From NCBI GenBank assembly GCA_030527645.1, contig JAUNAJ010000002.1:127089-191088 (forward strand): DNA of 64,000 bases. Reading direction: 5' to 3'. Within the stretch, counting starts at the first letter, position 1, and the number at the start of each line of letters is the position of its first letter. The translations under genes were made by a program, and so were the position numbers. Below, one piece after another: positions 43,869 to 52,855 of this stretch. The notes under the pieces were generated by a model. It saw nothing but the letters and a program-made list of their open reading frames with translations. It had not been told where the DNA came from and searched no databases. The stretch is from Lachnospiraceae bacterium (lineage in GTDB: Bacteria > Bacillota > Clostridia > Lachnospirales > Lachnospiraceae).

Positions 43869-44160
43869 CAAAAAATCCCTGCAGTCATTGCTGACTGCAG
43901 GGACGAAATATCGCGGTACCACCCTGATTCCCGATCAGGTAATACGATCTGACCGGACTCTCATTCTGCTGCGTAACATGCAGCACACGTCACAGACTAC
44001 TCTGCTTTTCCTTTGAAGTCAGAAAAGCGTTCCCCTGTGAGGCTCCTGTGGGAATTTCGAACTATGGTCCTGACCCCGGGAAAGCTTTCAGCCGGTGACT
44101 CTCCCTCTCTGACGGCGGATACCCGTTCTACTGTGCACATTCATTGCCTTTTATGAAACT
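43869..44160 (-). ncRNA. T-box riboswitch leader of pheST
   Basis: The conserved T-box AGGGTGGTACCGCG lies on the minus strand at 43925-43912. Downstream is a perfect terminator stem (43876-43887, 43892-43903) with a T run at 43875-43869. Stem I elements AGAGAGGGAG and GGCTGAAAG are visible. The candidate specifier codon is UUC (complement of 44052-44054), matching phenylalanine. Uncharged tRNA-Phe should stabilise the antiterminator and switch on pheST. Confidence 0.93.
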
Positions 44161-44167
44161 GTTTTTA

Positions 44168-44196
44168 AGTGTAGCATAATCGAAGAGAAACATCAA
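44168..44196 (-). promoter_or_regulatory. Promoter of the T-box leader and pheST
   Basis: On the minus strand TTGATG (44196-44191), 17 bases, then TACACT (44173-44168). Confidence 0.8.
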
Positions 44197-44214
44197 GGGA
44201 TTAAAAATTATTCC

Positions 44215-44276
44215 GGAACGAGGGGACGTTGCTGCCGTACCACGCTTGTGGTACGGCAGCAACGTCCCCTCGTTCC
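44215..44276. repeat. Long palindromic intergenic element C
   Basis: Perfect 29-base arms (44215-44243, 44248-44276) with a 4-base loop GCTT. The outer part GGAACGAGGGGACGT and inner GCCGTACCAC match elements A and D. It lies 15 bases after the IolE-like gene stop and upstream of the pheST promoter, so it should terminate the iolE transcript. Confidence 0.9.
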
Positions 44277-44290
44277 ATTTCAGGTTTCTA

Positions 44291-45181
44291 TCAGATTCCT
44301 GCAGTTTTCCGAATATACTCTCTCGCCATCAGTGCATACTCCAGCGGATTTGCCTTCGCCGGATCCTGCTCAGCCTCTACAATAAACCAACCTTCGTAGT
44401 GAGCAGCCTTCAGTGCTTTAAACACTCCTGGGTAATCTACACAGCCGTCTCCAGGAATAGTAAAACAGCCCTCAAGAACCGCTTTACGGAATTTAAAGCC
44501 CTCTGCATAGGCCCGTTCCATCATCTCCGGACGGATATCCTTCAGATGTACATGACCGATACGGAATCCGAATTCCTGTGCAGCCTTTACTGCGTCCTCC
44601 TTTGAGAAGGTAAAGTGACCTGTATCAAAGCAGAGGTATACATATTTCGGGTCTGTATTATCCAGCAGACGTCTGGTTTCTTCTATGGTCTGTACCACGG
44701 TCGCCATATGATGATGGAAGCAGAGCTTGAATCCCCGATCTGCTGCAAGTTTACCCAGCTTATTCAATCCCTCACAGAGCTTCTTCCATTCCTCATCGGA
44801 AGCAATCGGTTTATTTTCACCAAACATGGAACACTCTTCTGCAAACAGACATCTTGTCAGTTCACATACATTGATACGGCTTGCACCCATCGCTTCCAGA
44901 AAATCAAGCTGTTCGATAAACGCCTTTTCATTTTCTTCATAGGGAGTGGAACACAGAAAGCTGGAGAACCACTGACTTGCAATCTTAATCCCTCTCAGAT
45001 CCAGCGCTTTATTCAGCACTGCCGGATCCGTAGGGAATTTTCCTCCCACCTCTGTTCCTTGAAAGCCTGCCAGTGCAGCCTCTGATACCATCTGCTCGAA
45101 GGTCAGTTCACCTCCCAGCTGGGGCATATCATCATTCGTCCATCCAATCGGGGCAATACCCAGTTTTACATTATTAAACAT
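44291..45181 (-). CDS. iolE: Inosose dehydratase-like protein (IolE)
   Basis: 296 residues, the usual IolE length; the start at MFNNVKLG is set by AAAGGAG. The N-terminus VKLGIAPIGWTNDDMPQLGG is the IolE hallmark. Metal ligands of the TIM barrel are visible around LCFHHHMATV, LCFDTGHF, HVHLKDIR and FIVEAEQDP. IolE dehydrates 2-keto-myo-inositol. No other iol genes are adjacent except the Gfo/Idh dehydrogenase upstream, which could supply the inosose, so the pair could cover the first two steps of inositol use. Other keto-inositol substrates are possible. Confidence 0.82.
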   Translation of the reverse strand: MFNNVKLGIAPIGWTNDDMPQLGGELTFEQMVSEAALAGFQGTEVGGKFPTDPAVLNKALDLRGIKIASQWFSSFLCSTPYEENEKAFIEQLDFLEAMGASRINVCELTRCLFAEECSMFGENKPIASDEEWKKLCEGLNKLGKLAADRGFKLCFHHHMATVVQTIEETRRLLDNTDPKYVYLCFDTGHFTFSKEDAVKAAQEFGFRIGHVHLKDIRPEMMERAYAEGFKFRKAVLEGCFTIPGDGCVDYPGVFKALKAAHYEGWFIVEAEQDPAKANPLEYALMAREYIRKTAGI

Positions 45182-45267
45182 ACGATTCTTCTCCTTTAAT
45201 CTTTCAAAATCTGTCCGAAGTGCGTTTGGCAGTCTGCAATTCGGTCTAATCCGGAATTTGGTTGATT

Positions 45268-46395
45268 TCAGCATTTCTCCCAGGTACCGGACTGTACGGA
45301 TTTCTGTACGGCACCGATGACAGCATCCACCTTTGCACCCATCTCGAAGCTGCAGATATACTCTCCGCCGTGCATGGCCTGCATCAGAGCATGTGCCTGC
45401 AGAGTCTTCATATCATCAAAGGCGATTGCAATGCCGCCTGCCGGCTGGAAGTATTTAAAGCCCTCGTGCTGAGGATTCAGCAGAACAGTTCTAAAGCCGC
45501 AGTCTCTTCCGTTATCCCTGTCTGCATCCTCCTTGAAGTACACCTGCACCTCGCACATACGCTCCAGATTGTATACTACAGTTCCTTCCGTTCCCTGAAT
45601 CTCAAAGTAGAAATAATTCTTTCTGCCTGTCGCAACACGGGAGGAGGAGAAATCTCCGATCGCTCCGTTCTCATATTTTACAAGGAAGGTGATCACATCA
45701 TCATTTTCTACCTTGCCCATCTCGGAGGAGCCGGGCTTCAGCGGACGCTCAGGGATCACGATAGAGGATACACCCAGAACCTCAGACATGTCCCCGAGGA
45801 TCATCTGTGATACACTCAGCAGGTGTGAACAGAGATCACCAAGGGCACCGGAGCCTGCCAGCTTATTGATATGTCTCCATGCGAGCGGAATGGAGGGATC
45901 CAGCAGCATATCCTGATCATAGGTTGCATGAACACGCATGATCTTTCCGAGCTTTCCGGATTTTACCAGCTCTGCAATGTACTGGTTTGCAGGATTCATG
46001 ATATTGGAAAAACCGCAGTAATTTACAACACCCTTTTCCTTTGCCAGATCAGCCAGTTTCCTGGACTGTTCTGCGGACAGTGACAGCGGTTTCTCACAGA
46101 ATACATGCTTTCCGTTCTCCAGTGCAGCCTTGACCATCTCAAAGTGCATGCTGTTCGGAGTTGCCACATCCACCAGATCCACCTCAGGATCGGTAACAAC
46201 ATCCATCCAGCTGGTGGTATAGCGATTGTATCCCATGGTTGAAGCAAAAGCTGCAACCTGCTGTTCGCTTACATCACTAACCAGTTCAAATACCGGCATA
46301 TCATCACCGAAGATCATTCTTGCATTGTGAAATGCGGTTGTGTGTGCTTTACCCATCCATCCTGCACCGATCAAACCGATTTTGATTTCTTTCAT
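45268..46395 (-). CDS. Gfo/Idh/MocA-family dehydrogenase (inositol dehydrogenase-like)
   Basis: 375 residues. Rossmann motif LIGAGWMGKAHTTAF, the EKP block KHVFCEKPLSLS, and the substrate-domain block GSGALGDLCSHLLSV. The family oxidises inositols or sugars with NAD(P). It is the first gene of a two-gene operon with iolE (86 bases between) and is transcribed divergently from an AraC regulator. myo-Inositol 2-dehydrogenase or a scyllo-inositol enzyme is the best guess given the IolE neighbour. Confidence 0.9.
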   Translation of the reverse strand: MKEIKIGLIGAGWMGKAHTTAFHNARMIFGDDMPVFELVSDVSEQQVAAFASTMGYNRYTTSWMDVVTDPEVDLVDVATPNSMHFEMVKAALENGKHVFCEKPLSLSAEQSRKLADLAKEKGVVNYCGFSNIMNPANQYIAELVKSGKLGKIMRVHATYDQDMLLDPSIPLAWRHINKLAGSGALGDLCSHLLSVSQMILGDMSEVLGVSSIVIPERPLKPGSSEMGKVENDDVITFLVKYENGAIGDFSSSRVATGRKNYFYFEIQGTEGTVVYNLERMCEVQVYFKEDADRDNGRDCGFRTVLLNPQHEGFKYFQPAGGIAIAFDDMKTLQAHALMQAMHGGEYICSFEMGAKVDAVIGAVQKSVQSGTWEKC

Positions 46396-46441
46396 AATAC
46401 GTCTCCTTTCGAATCTCTCTGCCCTTTTAGTTGTCGAAACA

Positions 46442-46467
46442 ATTCACAATAGCTGCAGATTGTGAAT
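46442..46467. promoter_or_regulatory. Candidate operator between Gfo/Idh-iolE and araC genes
   Basis: The perfect inverted repeat ATTCACAAT-N8-ATTGTGAAT lies in the divergent promoter region, 47 bases before the dehydrogenase start. It is likely the binding site of the adjacent AraC regulator or of a global regulator. Confidence 0.6.
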
Positions 46468-46642
46468 ACATGCTTTAATTGCTTTTTTCTTTGTGCTTTT
46501 GATGCACCTATAGTATCATTGAATACAGGAGGAATCACGCTCATGAAGTGTGAATAATATGCAATTATTGCTATTATTACCCGAAGAACTTGAAAATCGG
46601 GAAACTTGCGATAGAGCAGCGGTTTTTCAAAAGGAGAATCTT

Positions 46643-47503
46643 ATGGATCTGCGTCAGAAGGGTGTGCTCCGAGCCGAATCGGGCATCATAGAGAAACAGG
46701 GAATCTACTTTCACAATGCTTCGTCATTTGCTCAGAGGTATCTTTACTACGGCCTCTGGGGCGCAGAATATGTCTGCGCCGAACCTTATCAGGTAAGAAG
46801 AAGCGACTTCAATGCTTTTTTACTGTTTTACATTCTTGAGGGATCCATGCAGGTCACCTATCGGGATCGTTCTTTTGCTGCAAAAGTCGGTGATGTGGTA
46901 CTGCTTGACTGTCACTATCCCCATAGCTATGCGGCCGTAGAGAAGATACGCTTCCGCTGGTTTCATTTTCAGGGTTCCTCATCAGCAGCTTACTGTAAAG
47001 AACTGTGGCAGAGCAGCGGAGCACATTTTCCGGATTCCTCTGCCCTCGCCGAGGATTTCCGGCATATCCTTCAGCTATTTCAGCTGGGGCAGGAGGCGGA
47101 TGATCTTATTTCGGTAGGAATACACAGGATTCTTGCCCAGCTCCATTCCGGTCTGGATTCCGACGGCAGGCCGGAGCAGCATCTGTCCCCGCAGATTGAT
47201 CGGGCAAAGCAATGGATCGAGCAGCATTATTCAGAACCAGTCACTGTTGAGGAGGCGGCAGAGATTGCAGAGCTCAGCCGCTATCATTTTTCAAGACGGT
47301 TTCAGCATGAGGTTGGATCCACTCCCTATGCTTATCTGCTGGAACTGCGTCTTTCCTACGCAAAACAGCAGCTTGCCGAAACCGAAAACAGCGTGGAAGA
47401 GATTGCCTTCGACTGTTCCTTCTGTTCAGCCTCCAACTTTATCCGCGCATTTCGGAAGAATACAGGCATGACACCTCATCAGTTCCGGAAGATGACATAT
47501 TAA
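46643..47503 (+). CDS. AraC-family transcriptional regulator
   Basis: 286 residues from the ATG at 46643, which has AAAAGGAG at the right distance. A GTG-started extension of 31 residues is possible but has no ribosome binding site. An N-terminal cupin domain (LFYILEGSMQVTYRDRSF, GDVVLLDCHYPHSYAAV) precedes a C-terminal double helix-turn-helix (VEEAAEIAELSRYHFSRRFQ, VEEIAFDCSFCSASNFIRAF). It is divergent from the Gfo/Idh-iolE operon and probably controls it. Confidence 0.92.
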   Translation: MDLRQKGVLRAESGIIEKQGIYFHNASSFAQRYLYYGLWGAEYVCAEPYQVRRSDFNAFLLFYILEGSMQVTYRDRSFAAKVGDVVLLDCHYPHSYAAVEKIRFRWFHFQGSSSAAYCKELWQSSGAHFPDSSALAEDFRHILQLFQLGQEADDLISVGIHRILAQLHSGLDSDGRPEQHLSPQIDRAKQWIEQHYSEPVTVEEAAEIAELSRYHFSRRFQHEVGSTPYAYLLELRLSYAKQQLAETENSVEEIAFDCSFCSASNFIRAFRKNTGMTPHQFRKMTY

Positions 47504-47584
47504 GACTGTAAGCAAACACACTTTACTAATCGAGCGTAATTTACAAAGAGAATTTGTTTATTCTTAGCCAGGACACTCTTAATA

Positions 47585-47677
47585 GAACGAAGGGCCGTTG
47601 CGGCCATACCACGCATGTGGTACGGCCGCAACGGCCCTCTCATAGTTTTTGGGAACAGAAGGATCATCCCTCGTTCC
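47585..47677. repeat. Long palindromic intergenic element D, interrupted
   Basis: Inner arms of 22 bases (47591-47612, 47617-47638, one mismatch) share the GCCGTACCAC/GTGGTACGGC core of element C. The left outer end GAACGAAGGG is not matched directly; instead its partner CCCT-CGTTCC appears at 47668-47677, after 33 extra bases flanked by CCCT (47635-47638 and 47668-47671). It lies between the converging araC and mrp operon ends. Confidence 0.8.
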
Positions 47678-47678
47678 G

Positions 47679-49838
47679 TTATAGTATGCTCGTCAACAGA
47701 TAAATCATCGTAAACGCCAGTCCCAGCACGGTCAGCAGCAGTCCGAAGGAAAGGCTTGCACTGATCATCCGGTTTGTCTTTTTCAGGATATCCTCTCTCT
47801 CCGCAAAGGTTACCACGAAGGATTTCGTTCTGGGGTTGTTCCGCAGAACCGTCACATTCAGCACCTTCACAATGCTGTCCAGGAACCGTCCCAGGGTACG
47901 GGACACTCTGCTTCCGATCAGATCCAGGTGCAGCTCTGTCTTGCTCCTGTGTGTGGTGGAGCGGAAGAACAGCACCACAGAATCAACGAAGTGATCCAGC
48001 ACCATGCTGAAGAATCCGGTTACCGCAATGGACAGATCCACCACCAGCAGCATGGGCTTCATGTGATCGATCAGAGCAGCTATGGATGCTACAGCAGTCG
48101 TCAGCAGTCCCTTCAGACTGAGATGCTCCAGCTGCTGCTCCCAGAGATCCACGTTCGGCACCACCTCAATGTACTCCTTCTGCCCGTTGGCATTCTTTGC
48201 CATCAGGCAGGTACGGATAAAGCCGAAGTATACGACGGAGCCGATGATCAGAGAGATCACGGCACCCTTCAGATTTTCCAGACTGAAATAGTGCACCGCA
48301 TGCTCCGGTGAAACACCATACAGGAAGCCCTGAGCCAGATCCGCCAGCCGGTTCATAGTCAGATACGGCGTGAAGCCAAGGATCACAAGAAGGATCGTTG
48401 GAACACCGATGGCGAAGACGCTCTCCCTGTTCATGTACTTCTTCTTCGCATCGAATTCCTTCTGTCTGGTGAGATTTTCCTCCAGGAACACTGCCGCAAA
48501 CAGCTTTGTCATATAGGCAAGGGTCATGCCTCCTGTAAACAGGAAGACCCATTCGATCACATGGATCCAGAGGGTTGGCTCTCCGTGATGGGCCAGCTCA
48601 TGAGCATATTCCACGATACTCTCGTGCAGCAGGGTCTTACTGACATAGCCGCTCCAGCCCGGCACACCGCCGATAGAAAGGGCTCCCATCAGGAACATTC
48701 CCTTCAGCAGCGGCTTTCTTTTTCCGAAGCCCCGGATCTCATTGAGATTCAGTGCATGGAGATTCATGTAGACCACGCCTGCTGCCATAAACAGCACCAG
48801 CTTGATCATGGAATGGTTCACCATATGGAGAATCGTTCCTCTGACAGCAAGGGCATTCTCCTCGCCCAGCAGCTCCATCATTCCTGTTCCCACAAGAATA
48901 AAGCCGATCTGGGACATGGAGGAGCAGGCCAGAGTACGCTTCAGATCCACAGAGAAGAGCGCGATCAGAGCGCCGCCGAACATGGTCACCACGCCCAGAA
49001 ACAGCACCAGCATGCCCCAGGAGGGATCATGGCGGAAAATCTCAGCGGATACGATCAGAATTCCGAATACACCGGATTTGGTCAGGACACCGGACAGCAG
49101 GGCGCTGGCCGGAGCCGGAGCCACCGGGTGTGCCATGGGAAGCCAGATGTGCACCGGGAACATACCTGCCTTGGCGCCGAAGCCGAAGAGCATGCAGGCA
49201 CCTGCCGCATAGATCTGTATTCTCTTTGTATCCATGACCGCCGTCACAGCCTCGTGGATCTCATCCATCCGCAGGGTTCCCGTGGCATTGTACAGAAGAA
49301 ACAGACCCATCAGCAGCACCATGCCGCCGATGATGGCAATGGCCAAATAGATATTTCCTGCCTTCATGGCCGCCTCCTTCTCGTCATGCACCACCCACAC
49401 GAAGGAGGTCAGGGACATGATCTCAAAGAAGATAAAGGTGGTATAGAGATCCCCGGACAGGAATACTCCGATGGTAGCTCCCAGAGTAACCAGATAAAAC
49501 AGATAATAGCGGTTCCTGTTGCGGTAGTGGGCGAAATACTCTCTGGAAAAGATTCCCGTCATCATCCACATCAGTGCCGCAATGGTTCCGTACAGCACAC
49601 GGAAGCCGTCCATCTTAAAGTACAGACCCTGCATGCAGAAATCCTGCACCGTAAGCTCCAGCATGCCATTTTGAAAATAGCTCAGCACGCACCAGAGGAT
49701 CAGAAGCATCTCCGCAATGACCGAGCCCTGCACAAACCGGTCACGCAGCTGTTTATTCGCCCTTCCGATCAGATAACTGACAAATGCTGCCAGGAAGGGA
49801 AACAGTACCGCAGCCAATAGTTCTATATTACCGGACAA
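47679..49838 (-). CDS. mrpA: Mrp-type antiporter large subunit (MrpA/NuoL-like)
   Basis: 719 residues; the start is a TTG at 49838 eight bases after AGGGAGG. Fourteen or more helices carry the proton-antiporter core (SGDLYTTFIFFEIMSLTSFV, FPVHIWLPMAHPVAPAPASA, LTKSGVFGILIV, LKRTLACSSMSQIGFILVG, MVNHSMIKLVLF). The C-terminal 200 residues are a helix-rich extension with a final membrane helix, reminiscent of the NuoL lateral helix. It lacks the MrpA C-terminal unit, which here is a separate small gene (55692-55946). Last gene of the operon. Confidence 0.85.
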   Translation of the reverse strand: MSGNIELLAAVLFPFLAAFVSYLIGRANKQLRDRFVQGSVIAEMLLILWCVLSYFQNGMLELTVQDFCMQGLYFKMDGFRVLYGTIAALMWMMTGIFSREYFAHYRNRNRYYLFYLVTLGATIGVFLSGDLYTTFIFFEIMSLTSFVWVVHDEKEAAMKAGNIYLAIAIIGGMVLLMGLFLLYNATGTLRMDEIHEAVTAVMDTKRIQIYAAGACMLFGFGAKAGMFPVHIWLPMAHPVAPAPASALLSGVLTKSGVFGILIVSAEIFRHDPSWGMLVLFLGVVTMFGGALIALFSVDLKRTLACSSMSQIGFILVGTGMMELLGEENALAVRGTILHMVNHSMIKLVLFMAAGVVYMNLHALNLNEIRGFGKRKPLLKGMFLMGALSIGGVPGWSGYVSKTLLHESIVEYAHELAHHGEPTLWIHVIEWVFLFTGGMTLAYMTKLFAAVFLEENLTRQKEFDAKKKYMNRESVFAIGVPTILLVILGFTPYLTMNRLADLAQGFLYGVSPEHAVHYFSLENLKGAVISLIIGSVVYFGFIRTCLMAKNANGQKEYIEVVPNVDLWEQQLEHLSLKGLLTTAVASIAALIDHMKPMLLVVDLSIAVTGFFSMVLDHFVDSVVLFFRSTTHRSKTELHLDLIGSRVSRTLGRFLDSIVKVLNVTVLRNNPRTKSFVVTFAEREDILKKTNRMISASLSFGLLLTVLGLAFTMIYLLTSIL

Positions 49839-49855
49839 AAGTCGTTCCTCCCTTC

Positions 49856-51340
49856 TTAATACAATCCGCCGGCAATGTCGCCCAGCACCCTCATAAGAGG
49901 TACAGACCACACACCGAGCACAATAATTACAACAGCAAACAGGATCAGCGGCAGCTTCATGTGCCAGCTTGGATCCCTGATCTCTTTTCCGCCGCTGACA
50001 GCCTCACCCTTTCCCGGGAACCAGGCCCGTACCACGATCGTCATGGTATAGATTCCTGTCATGAGTGCCGAATACAGAAGCACTGCCACTGCTGCATAGG
50101 CAAAGGGGAAGTCCCTTCCGCAGTCCATGGCTGCCGCAGCAATGTTCCATTTACTGATGAAGCCTCCGAACAGCGGGATACCCGTCAGGGACAGGCTGAA
50201 GATGGTAAATGTCACGAATACCACCGGCATTCTGTAACCGATTCCATCCAGCTCATCGATGTATTCCTTTCCGGTCTGGTGCAGAACGGCACCGGCTCCG
50301 AAGAAGGCTCCGATCTTCATGACCGCATGGATCACCATGTGAGACAGTCCCGCCAGAAGCCCCAGGGGGCTCATCATGGTGGCGCCCAGAAGAATATAGG
50401 ACAGGTTGCTGACCGTAGAGTAGGCCAGTCTTCTTTTAAAGTGGGTCTCCTTCACTGCAATGGTGGATCCGTAGATAATAGTGATCATGGCGATTGCCAT
50501 CACCGCATAATGTGCCCAGGTTCCCCGGATCACATCCGGTCCGAAGCAGTAGTAGGTCAGACGCATCACCGCAAAGGCACCGGCCTTTACCACCGCCACC
50601 GCATGAAGCAGCGCCGTTACCGGTGTCGGTGCCACGGAAGCCTTCGGCAGCCAGCCCTGGAAGGGAAATACCGCCGCCTTGACACCAAAGCCCCAGAAGG
50701 CCATCAGGTAGATCAGCAGGGTCAGATTGGAATTTCCTCCCACACCTGCACTGCCCAGAACGCCGCCGTAGGTGAATGTATTGCCCATTCCGTACCGGAT
50801 AATAAACACCAGGGAGATAAAGGCAAATGCAGCACCTCCGATGGAATAGTACAGGTAGGACAGGCTGGCACGGATCGCCTTCTTCGTCATGGGATGCATG
50901 ACCAGGTAGACAGAGATCAGCGTCAGAAGCTCGTAAAACAGATACATGGTCAGCAGATTCTTCGACATGGCAATTCCCAGCGTCACACCATAGGTACAGG
51001 TGTAAAATGCAAAGAAACTGGTGGTCCTCTCCTCATGCCGCATATACTCAAAGGCATACAACGTAGCAAGAGGCCAGAGCAGTGCAACGATGCAGGTAAA
51101 TACAGAGCCCATGCCGTCCAGGCGAAGCGCAAAATCCAGATTTCCGGTCAGGTGGAACAGCACAAAGCCCTCGGCGGGATCATGGAAGGCCACGCAGTAG
51201 AGGGTAATGGCCGATGTCAGCAGCACCAGGATCTCCAGATACAGATTCCTCTTCTTATCCGGCAGATGCAGCAGGGGCATCAGGGCACCGCCAAGGATCG
51301 GGAGCACCACCGGAAATACCAGAAGTGTATTGATATTCAT
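49856..51340 (-). CDS. Mrp-type antiporter subunit (MrpD/NuoN-like), third copy
   Basis: 494 residues, about fourteen helices. Conserved blocks LLTMYLFYELLTLISVYLVM, FPFQGWLPKASVAPTPVTA, LLHAVAVVKAGAFAVMRL and RLAYSTVSNLSYILLGA identify the proton-conducting antiporter family (MrpA/MrpD/NuoL/M/N). It has the Lys following the helix break (AVVKAGAF), a position used in proton transfer. It begins 12 bases after the preceding homologue. Confidence 0.88.
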   Translation of the reverse strand: MNINTLLVFPVVLPILGGALMPLLHLPDKKRNLYLEILVLLTSAITLYCVAFHDPAEGFVLFHLTGNLDFALRLDGMGSVFTCIVALLWPLATLYAFEYMRHEERTTSFFAFYTCTYGVTLGIAMSKNLLTMYLFYELLTLISVYLVMHPMTKKAIRASLSYLYYSIGGAAFAFISLVFIIRYGMGNTFTYGGVLGSAGVGGNSNLTLLIYLMAFWGFGVKAAVFPFQGWLPKASVAPTPVTALLHAVAVVKAGAFAVMRLTYYCFGPDVIRGTWAHYAVMAIAMITIIYGSTIAVKETHFKRRLAYSTVSNLSYILLGATMMSPLGLLAGLSHMVIHAVMKIGAFFGAGAVLHQTGKEYIDELDGIGYRMPVVFVTFTIFSLSLTGIPLFGGFISKWNIAAAAMDCGRDFPFAYAAVAVLLYSALMTGIYTMTIVVRAWFPGKGEAVSGGKEIRDPSWHMKLPLILFAVVIIVLGVWSVPLMRVLGDIAGGLY

Positions 51341-51352
51341 ATCGTTCCCTCC

Positions 51353-52840
51353 TTATAAGATGCCTGCAGCAGCGTTCTGAAGGAAAGTGATCAGAGCAGT
51401 GGGGAACAGTCCGAATCCCACTGCGATGCAGGTCAGCACGATCATTGGAACCAGCATCAGCAGATTCGGCTCCTTCTTGACCAGACTGCCGTAATCATAG
51501 TCATTGCCCGGGAAGAAGCCCTTGATGGTAATGGTCAGCAGGTAACCTGCCGTCAGCATGGCAGACAGCAGCAGCACCACCGGTCCGATCCAGGAAAGGG
51601 CACCCATGCCGGATTCCAGTGAGCCGGTAGCAAGATACCACTTGCTGATAAAGCCGCTGGTAGGAGGAATACCGATCAGGGTGACAGATACAAGGGTAAA
51701 GCACCAGATGGTAACGGGCATCTCCTTGCCGATTCCCCGAAGCTCCTCCACCTTTGTTTTTCCTGTCTTGTAGATAATGGCACCTGCCACAAGGAACAGC
51801 GTATTCTTTACTGCGCTGTGGAAGATCACATAGGACAGGGCTCCGGTCAGAGCCTGGGTATTCAGCACGGACAGACCGAACATGATGTAGGAAACCTGGC
51901 TGACCGTGGAATAGGCCATTCTCTTTTTCAGCACCTTCTCCTTATAGGCCAGCATAGAGCCCATAAATACAGTGATCAAAGACAGAACCATCCAGACCGT
52001 CTGCACATAGGTGCCCCGGATATAGTCTGCGCCCACTGTAAAGAACACCACGCGGATTACAGACAGTACACCGAATTTTGTAATGACACCGGAAAGAACC
52101 GCACTGGCCGGTGCCGGAGCAACCGGATGGGCGGTAGGCAGCCAGCCGTGCAGCGGGAACATACCTGCCTTGGCACCGAAACCGATGATCATCAGCAGAA
52201 CCGCCGCAAGCGTCAGTGCACTGCTTCCGGTGTAGGCATCTCCCAGGTTTGTGATCACGCCGCCTGCCTCAAAGGAGGCTCCCACTCCCTGCGCCGTGAA
52301 GTAGAAGATGCCGAACAGAGCTGCAAAGGCACCTGCTACAGAATAAAACAGATACTTCAGACCTGCCATGATCGCCTCATGCTTCATGGTGTGAAGCACC
52401 ATGGGAAGAGAGGTCAGCGTCATCATCTCGAAGAACATGTAGAGAGTGATCAGATTGCCCGCATGGGTCAGACAGATCAGCACGCCCATGACGATCAGAT
52501 AAAAGCCGAAGTACCGATCCTCATTCTCCTCATGCTTCATATATTCAAAGGCAAAGATGCCTCCCAGCGTCCAGGCCGTCACCGTGACGAGGCCGAAGAC
52601 TCTTGTCATGTTGTCAACAATGAACAGAACAGGCAGATTCTCTGTCATGTTCCACAGAAGGAACTGCTGGTCTCCGGACAGCTCCAGAGCCAGTACAAGA
52701 CCTGCTGTAATGACCAGAACCAGTCCGATCAGCAGACATTTATTTTTTCGATTTTTGAATCTTCCGCTGCAGATCAGCAGAAGAAGTCCTGCAGCCAGCG
52801 GCAGAAGCACCGCTGCAGCTAAAAACATTGCCGGATTCAT
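51353..52840 (-). CDS. Mrp-type antiporter subunit (MrpD/NuoM-like), second copy
   Basis: 495 residues with the family blocks NLITLYMFFEMMTLTSLPMV, FPLHGWLPTAHPVAPAPASA, LSGVITKFGVLSVIRVVFF and KKRMAYSTVSQVSYIMFG. Its WLPTAHPVAPAPAS segment is nearly identical to that of the MrpA/NuoL-like subunit, pointing to a recent common origin of the two. SD AAGGAG. Operon position: after the first MrpD copy with a 15-base gap. Confidence 0.88.
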   Translation of the reverse strand: MNPAMFLAAAVLLPLAAGLLLLICSGRFKNRKNKCLLIGLVLVITAGLVLALELSGDQQFLLWNMTENLPVLFIVDNMTRVFGLVTVTAWTLGGIFAFEYMKHEENEDRYFGFYLIVMGVLICLTHAGNLITLYMFFEMMTLTSLPMVLHTMKHEAIMAGLKYLFYSVAGAFAALFGIFYFTAQGVGASFEAGGVITNLGDAYTGSSALTLAAVLLMIIGFGAKAGMFPLHGWLPTAHPVAPAPASAVLSGVITKFGVLSVIRVVFFTVGADYIRGTYVQTVWMVLSLITVFMGSMLAYKEKVLKKRMAYSTVSQVSYIMFGLSVLNTQALTGALSYVIFHSAVKNTLFLVAGAIIYKTGKTKVEELRGIGKEMPVTIWCFTLVSVTLIGIPPTSGFISKWYLATGSLESGMGALSWIGPVVLLLSAMLTAGYLLTITIKGFFPGNDYDYGSLVKKEPNLLMLVPMIVLTCIAVGFGLFPTALITFLQNAAAGIL

Positions 52841-52855
52841 CTGGCTTCTCCTTTC

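Noticed and set aside
44291..46395. Complete inositol (iol) operon
   Set aside because: Only an IolE-like gene and one Gfo/Idh dehydrogenase are present; iolB, iolC, iolD and iolJ are absent from the window.
48561..49820. A 419-codon open frame antisense to the MrpA-like gene
   Set aside because: Same reasons: antisense shadow of a conserved membrane protein gene.
49784..51358. A 524-codon open frame antisense to the third MrpD-like gene
   Set aside because: It has no ribosome binding site, a composition with many His/Gln/Arg residues typical of antisense frames, and lies opposite a clear antiporter gene.
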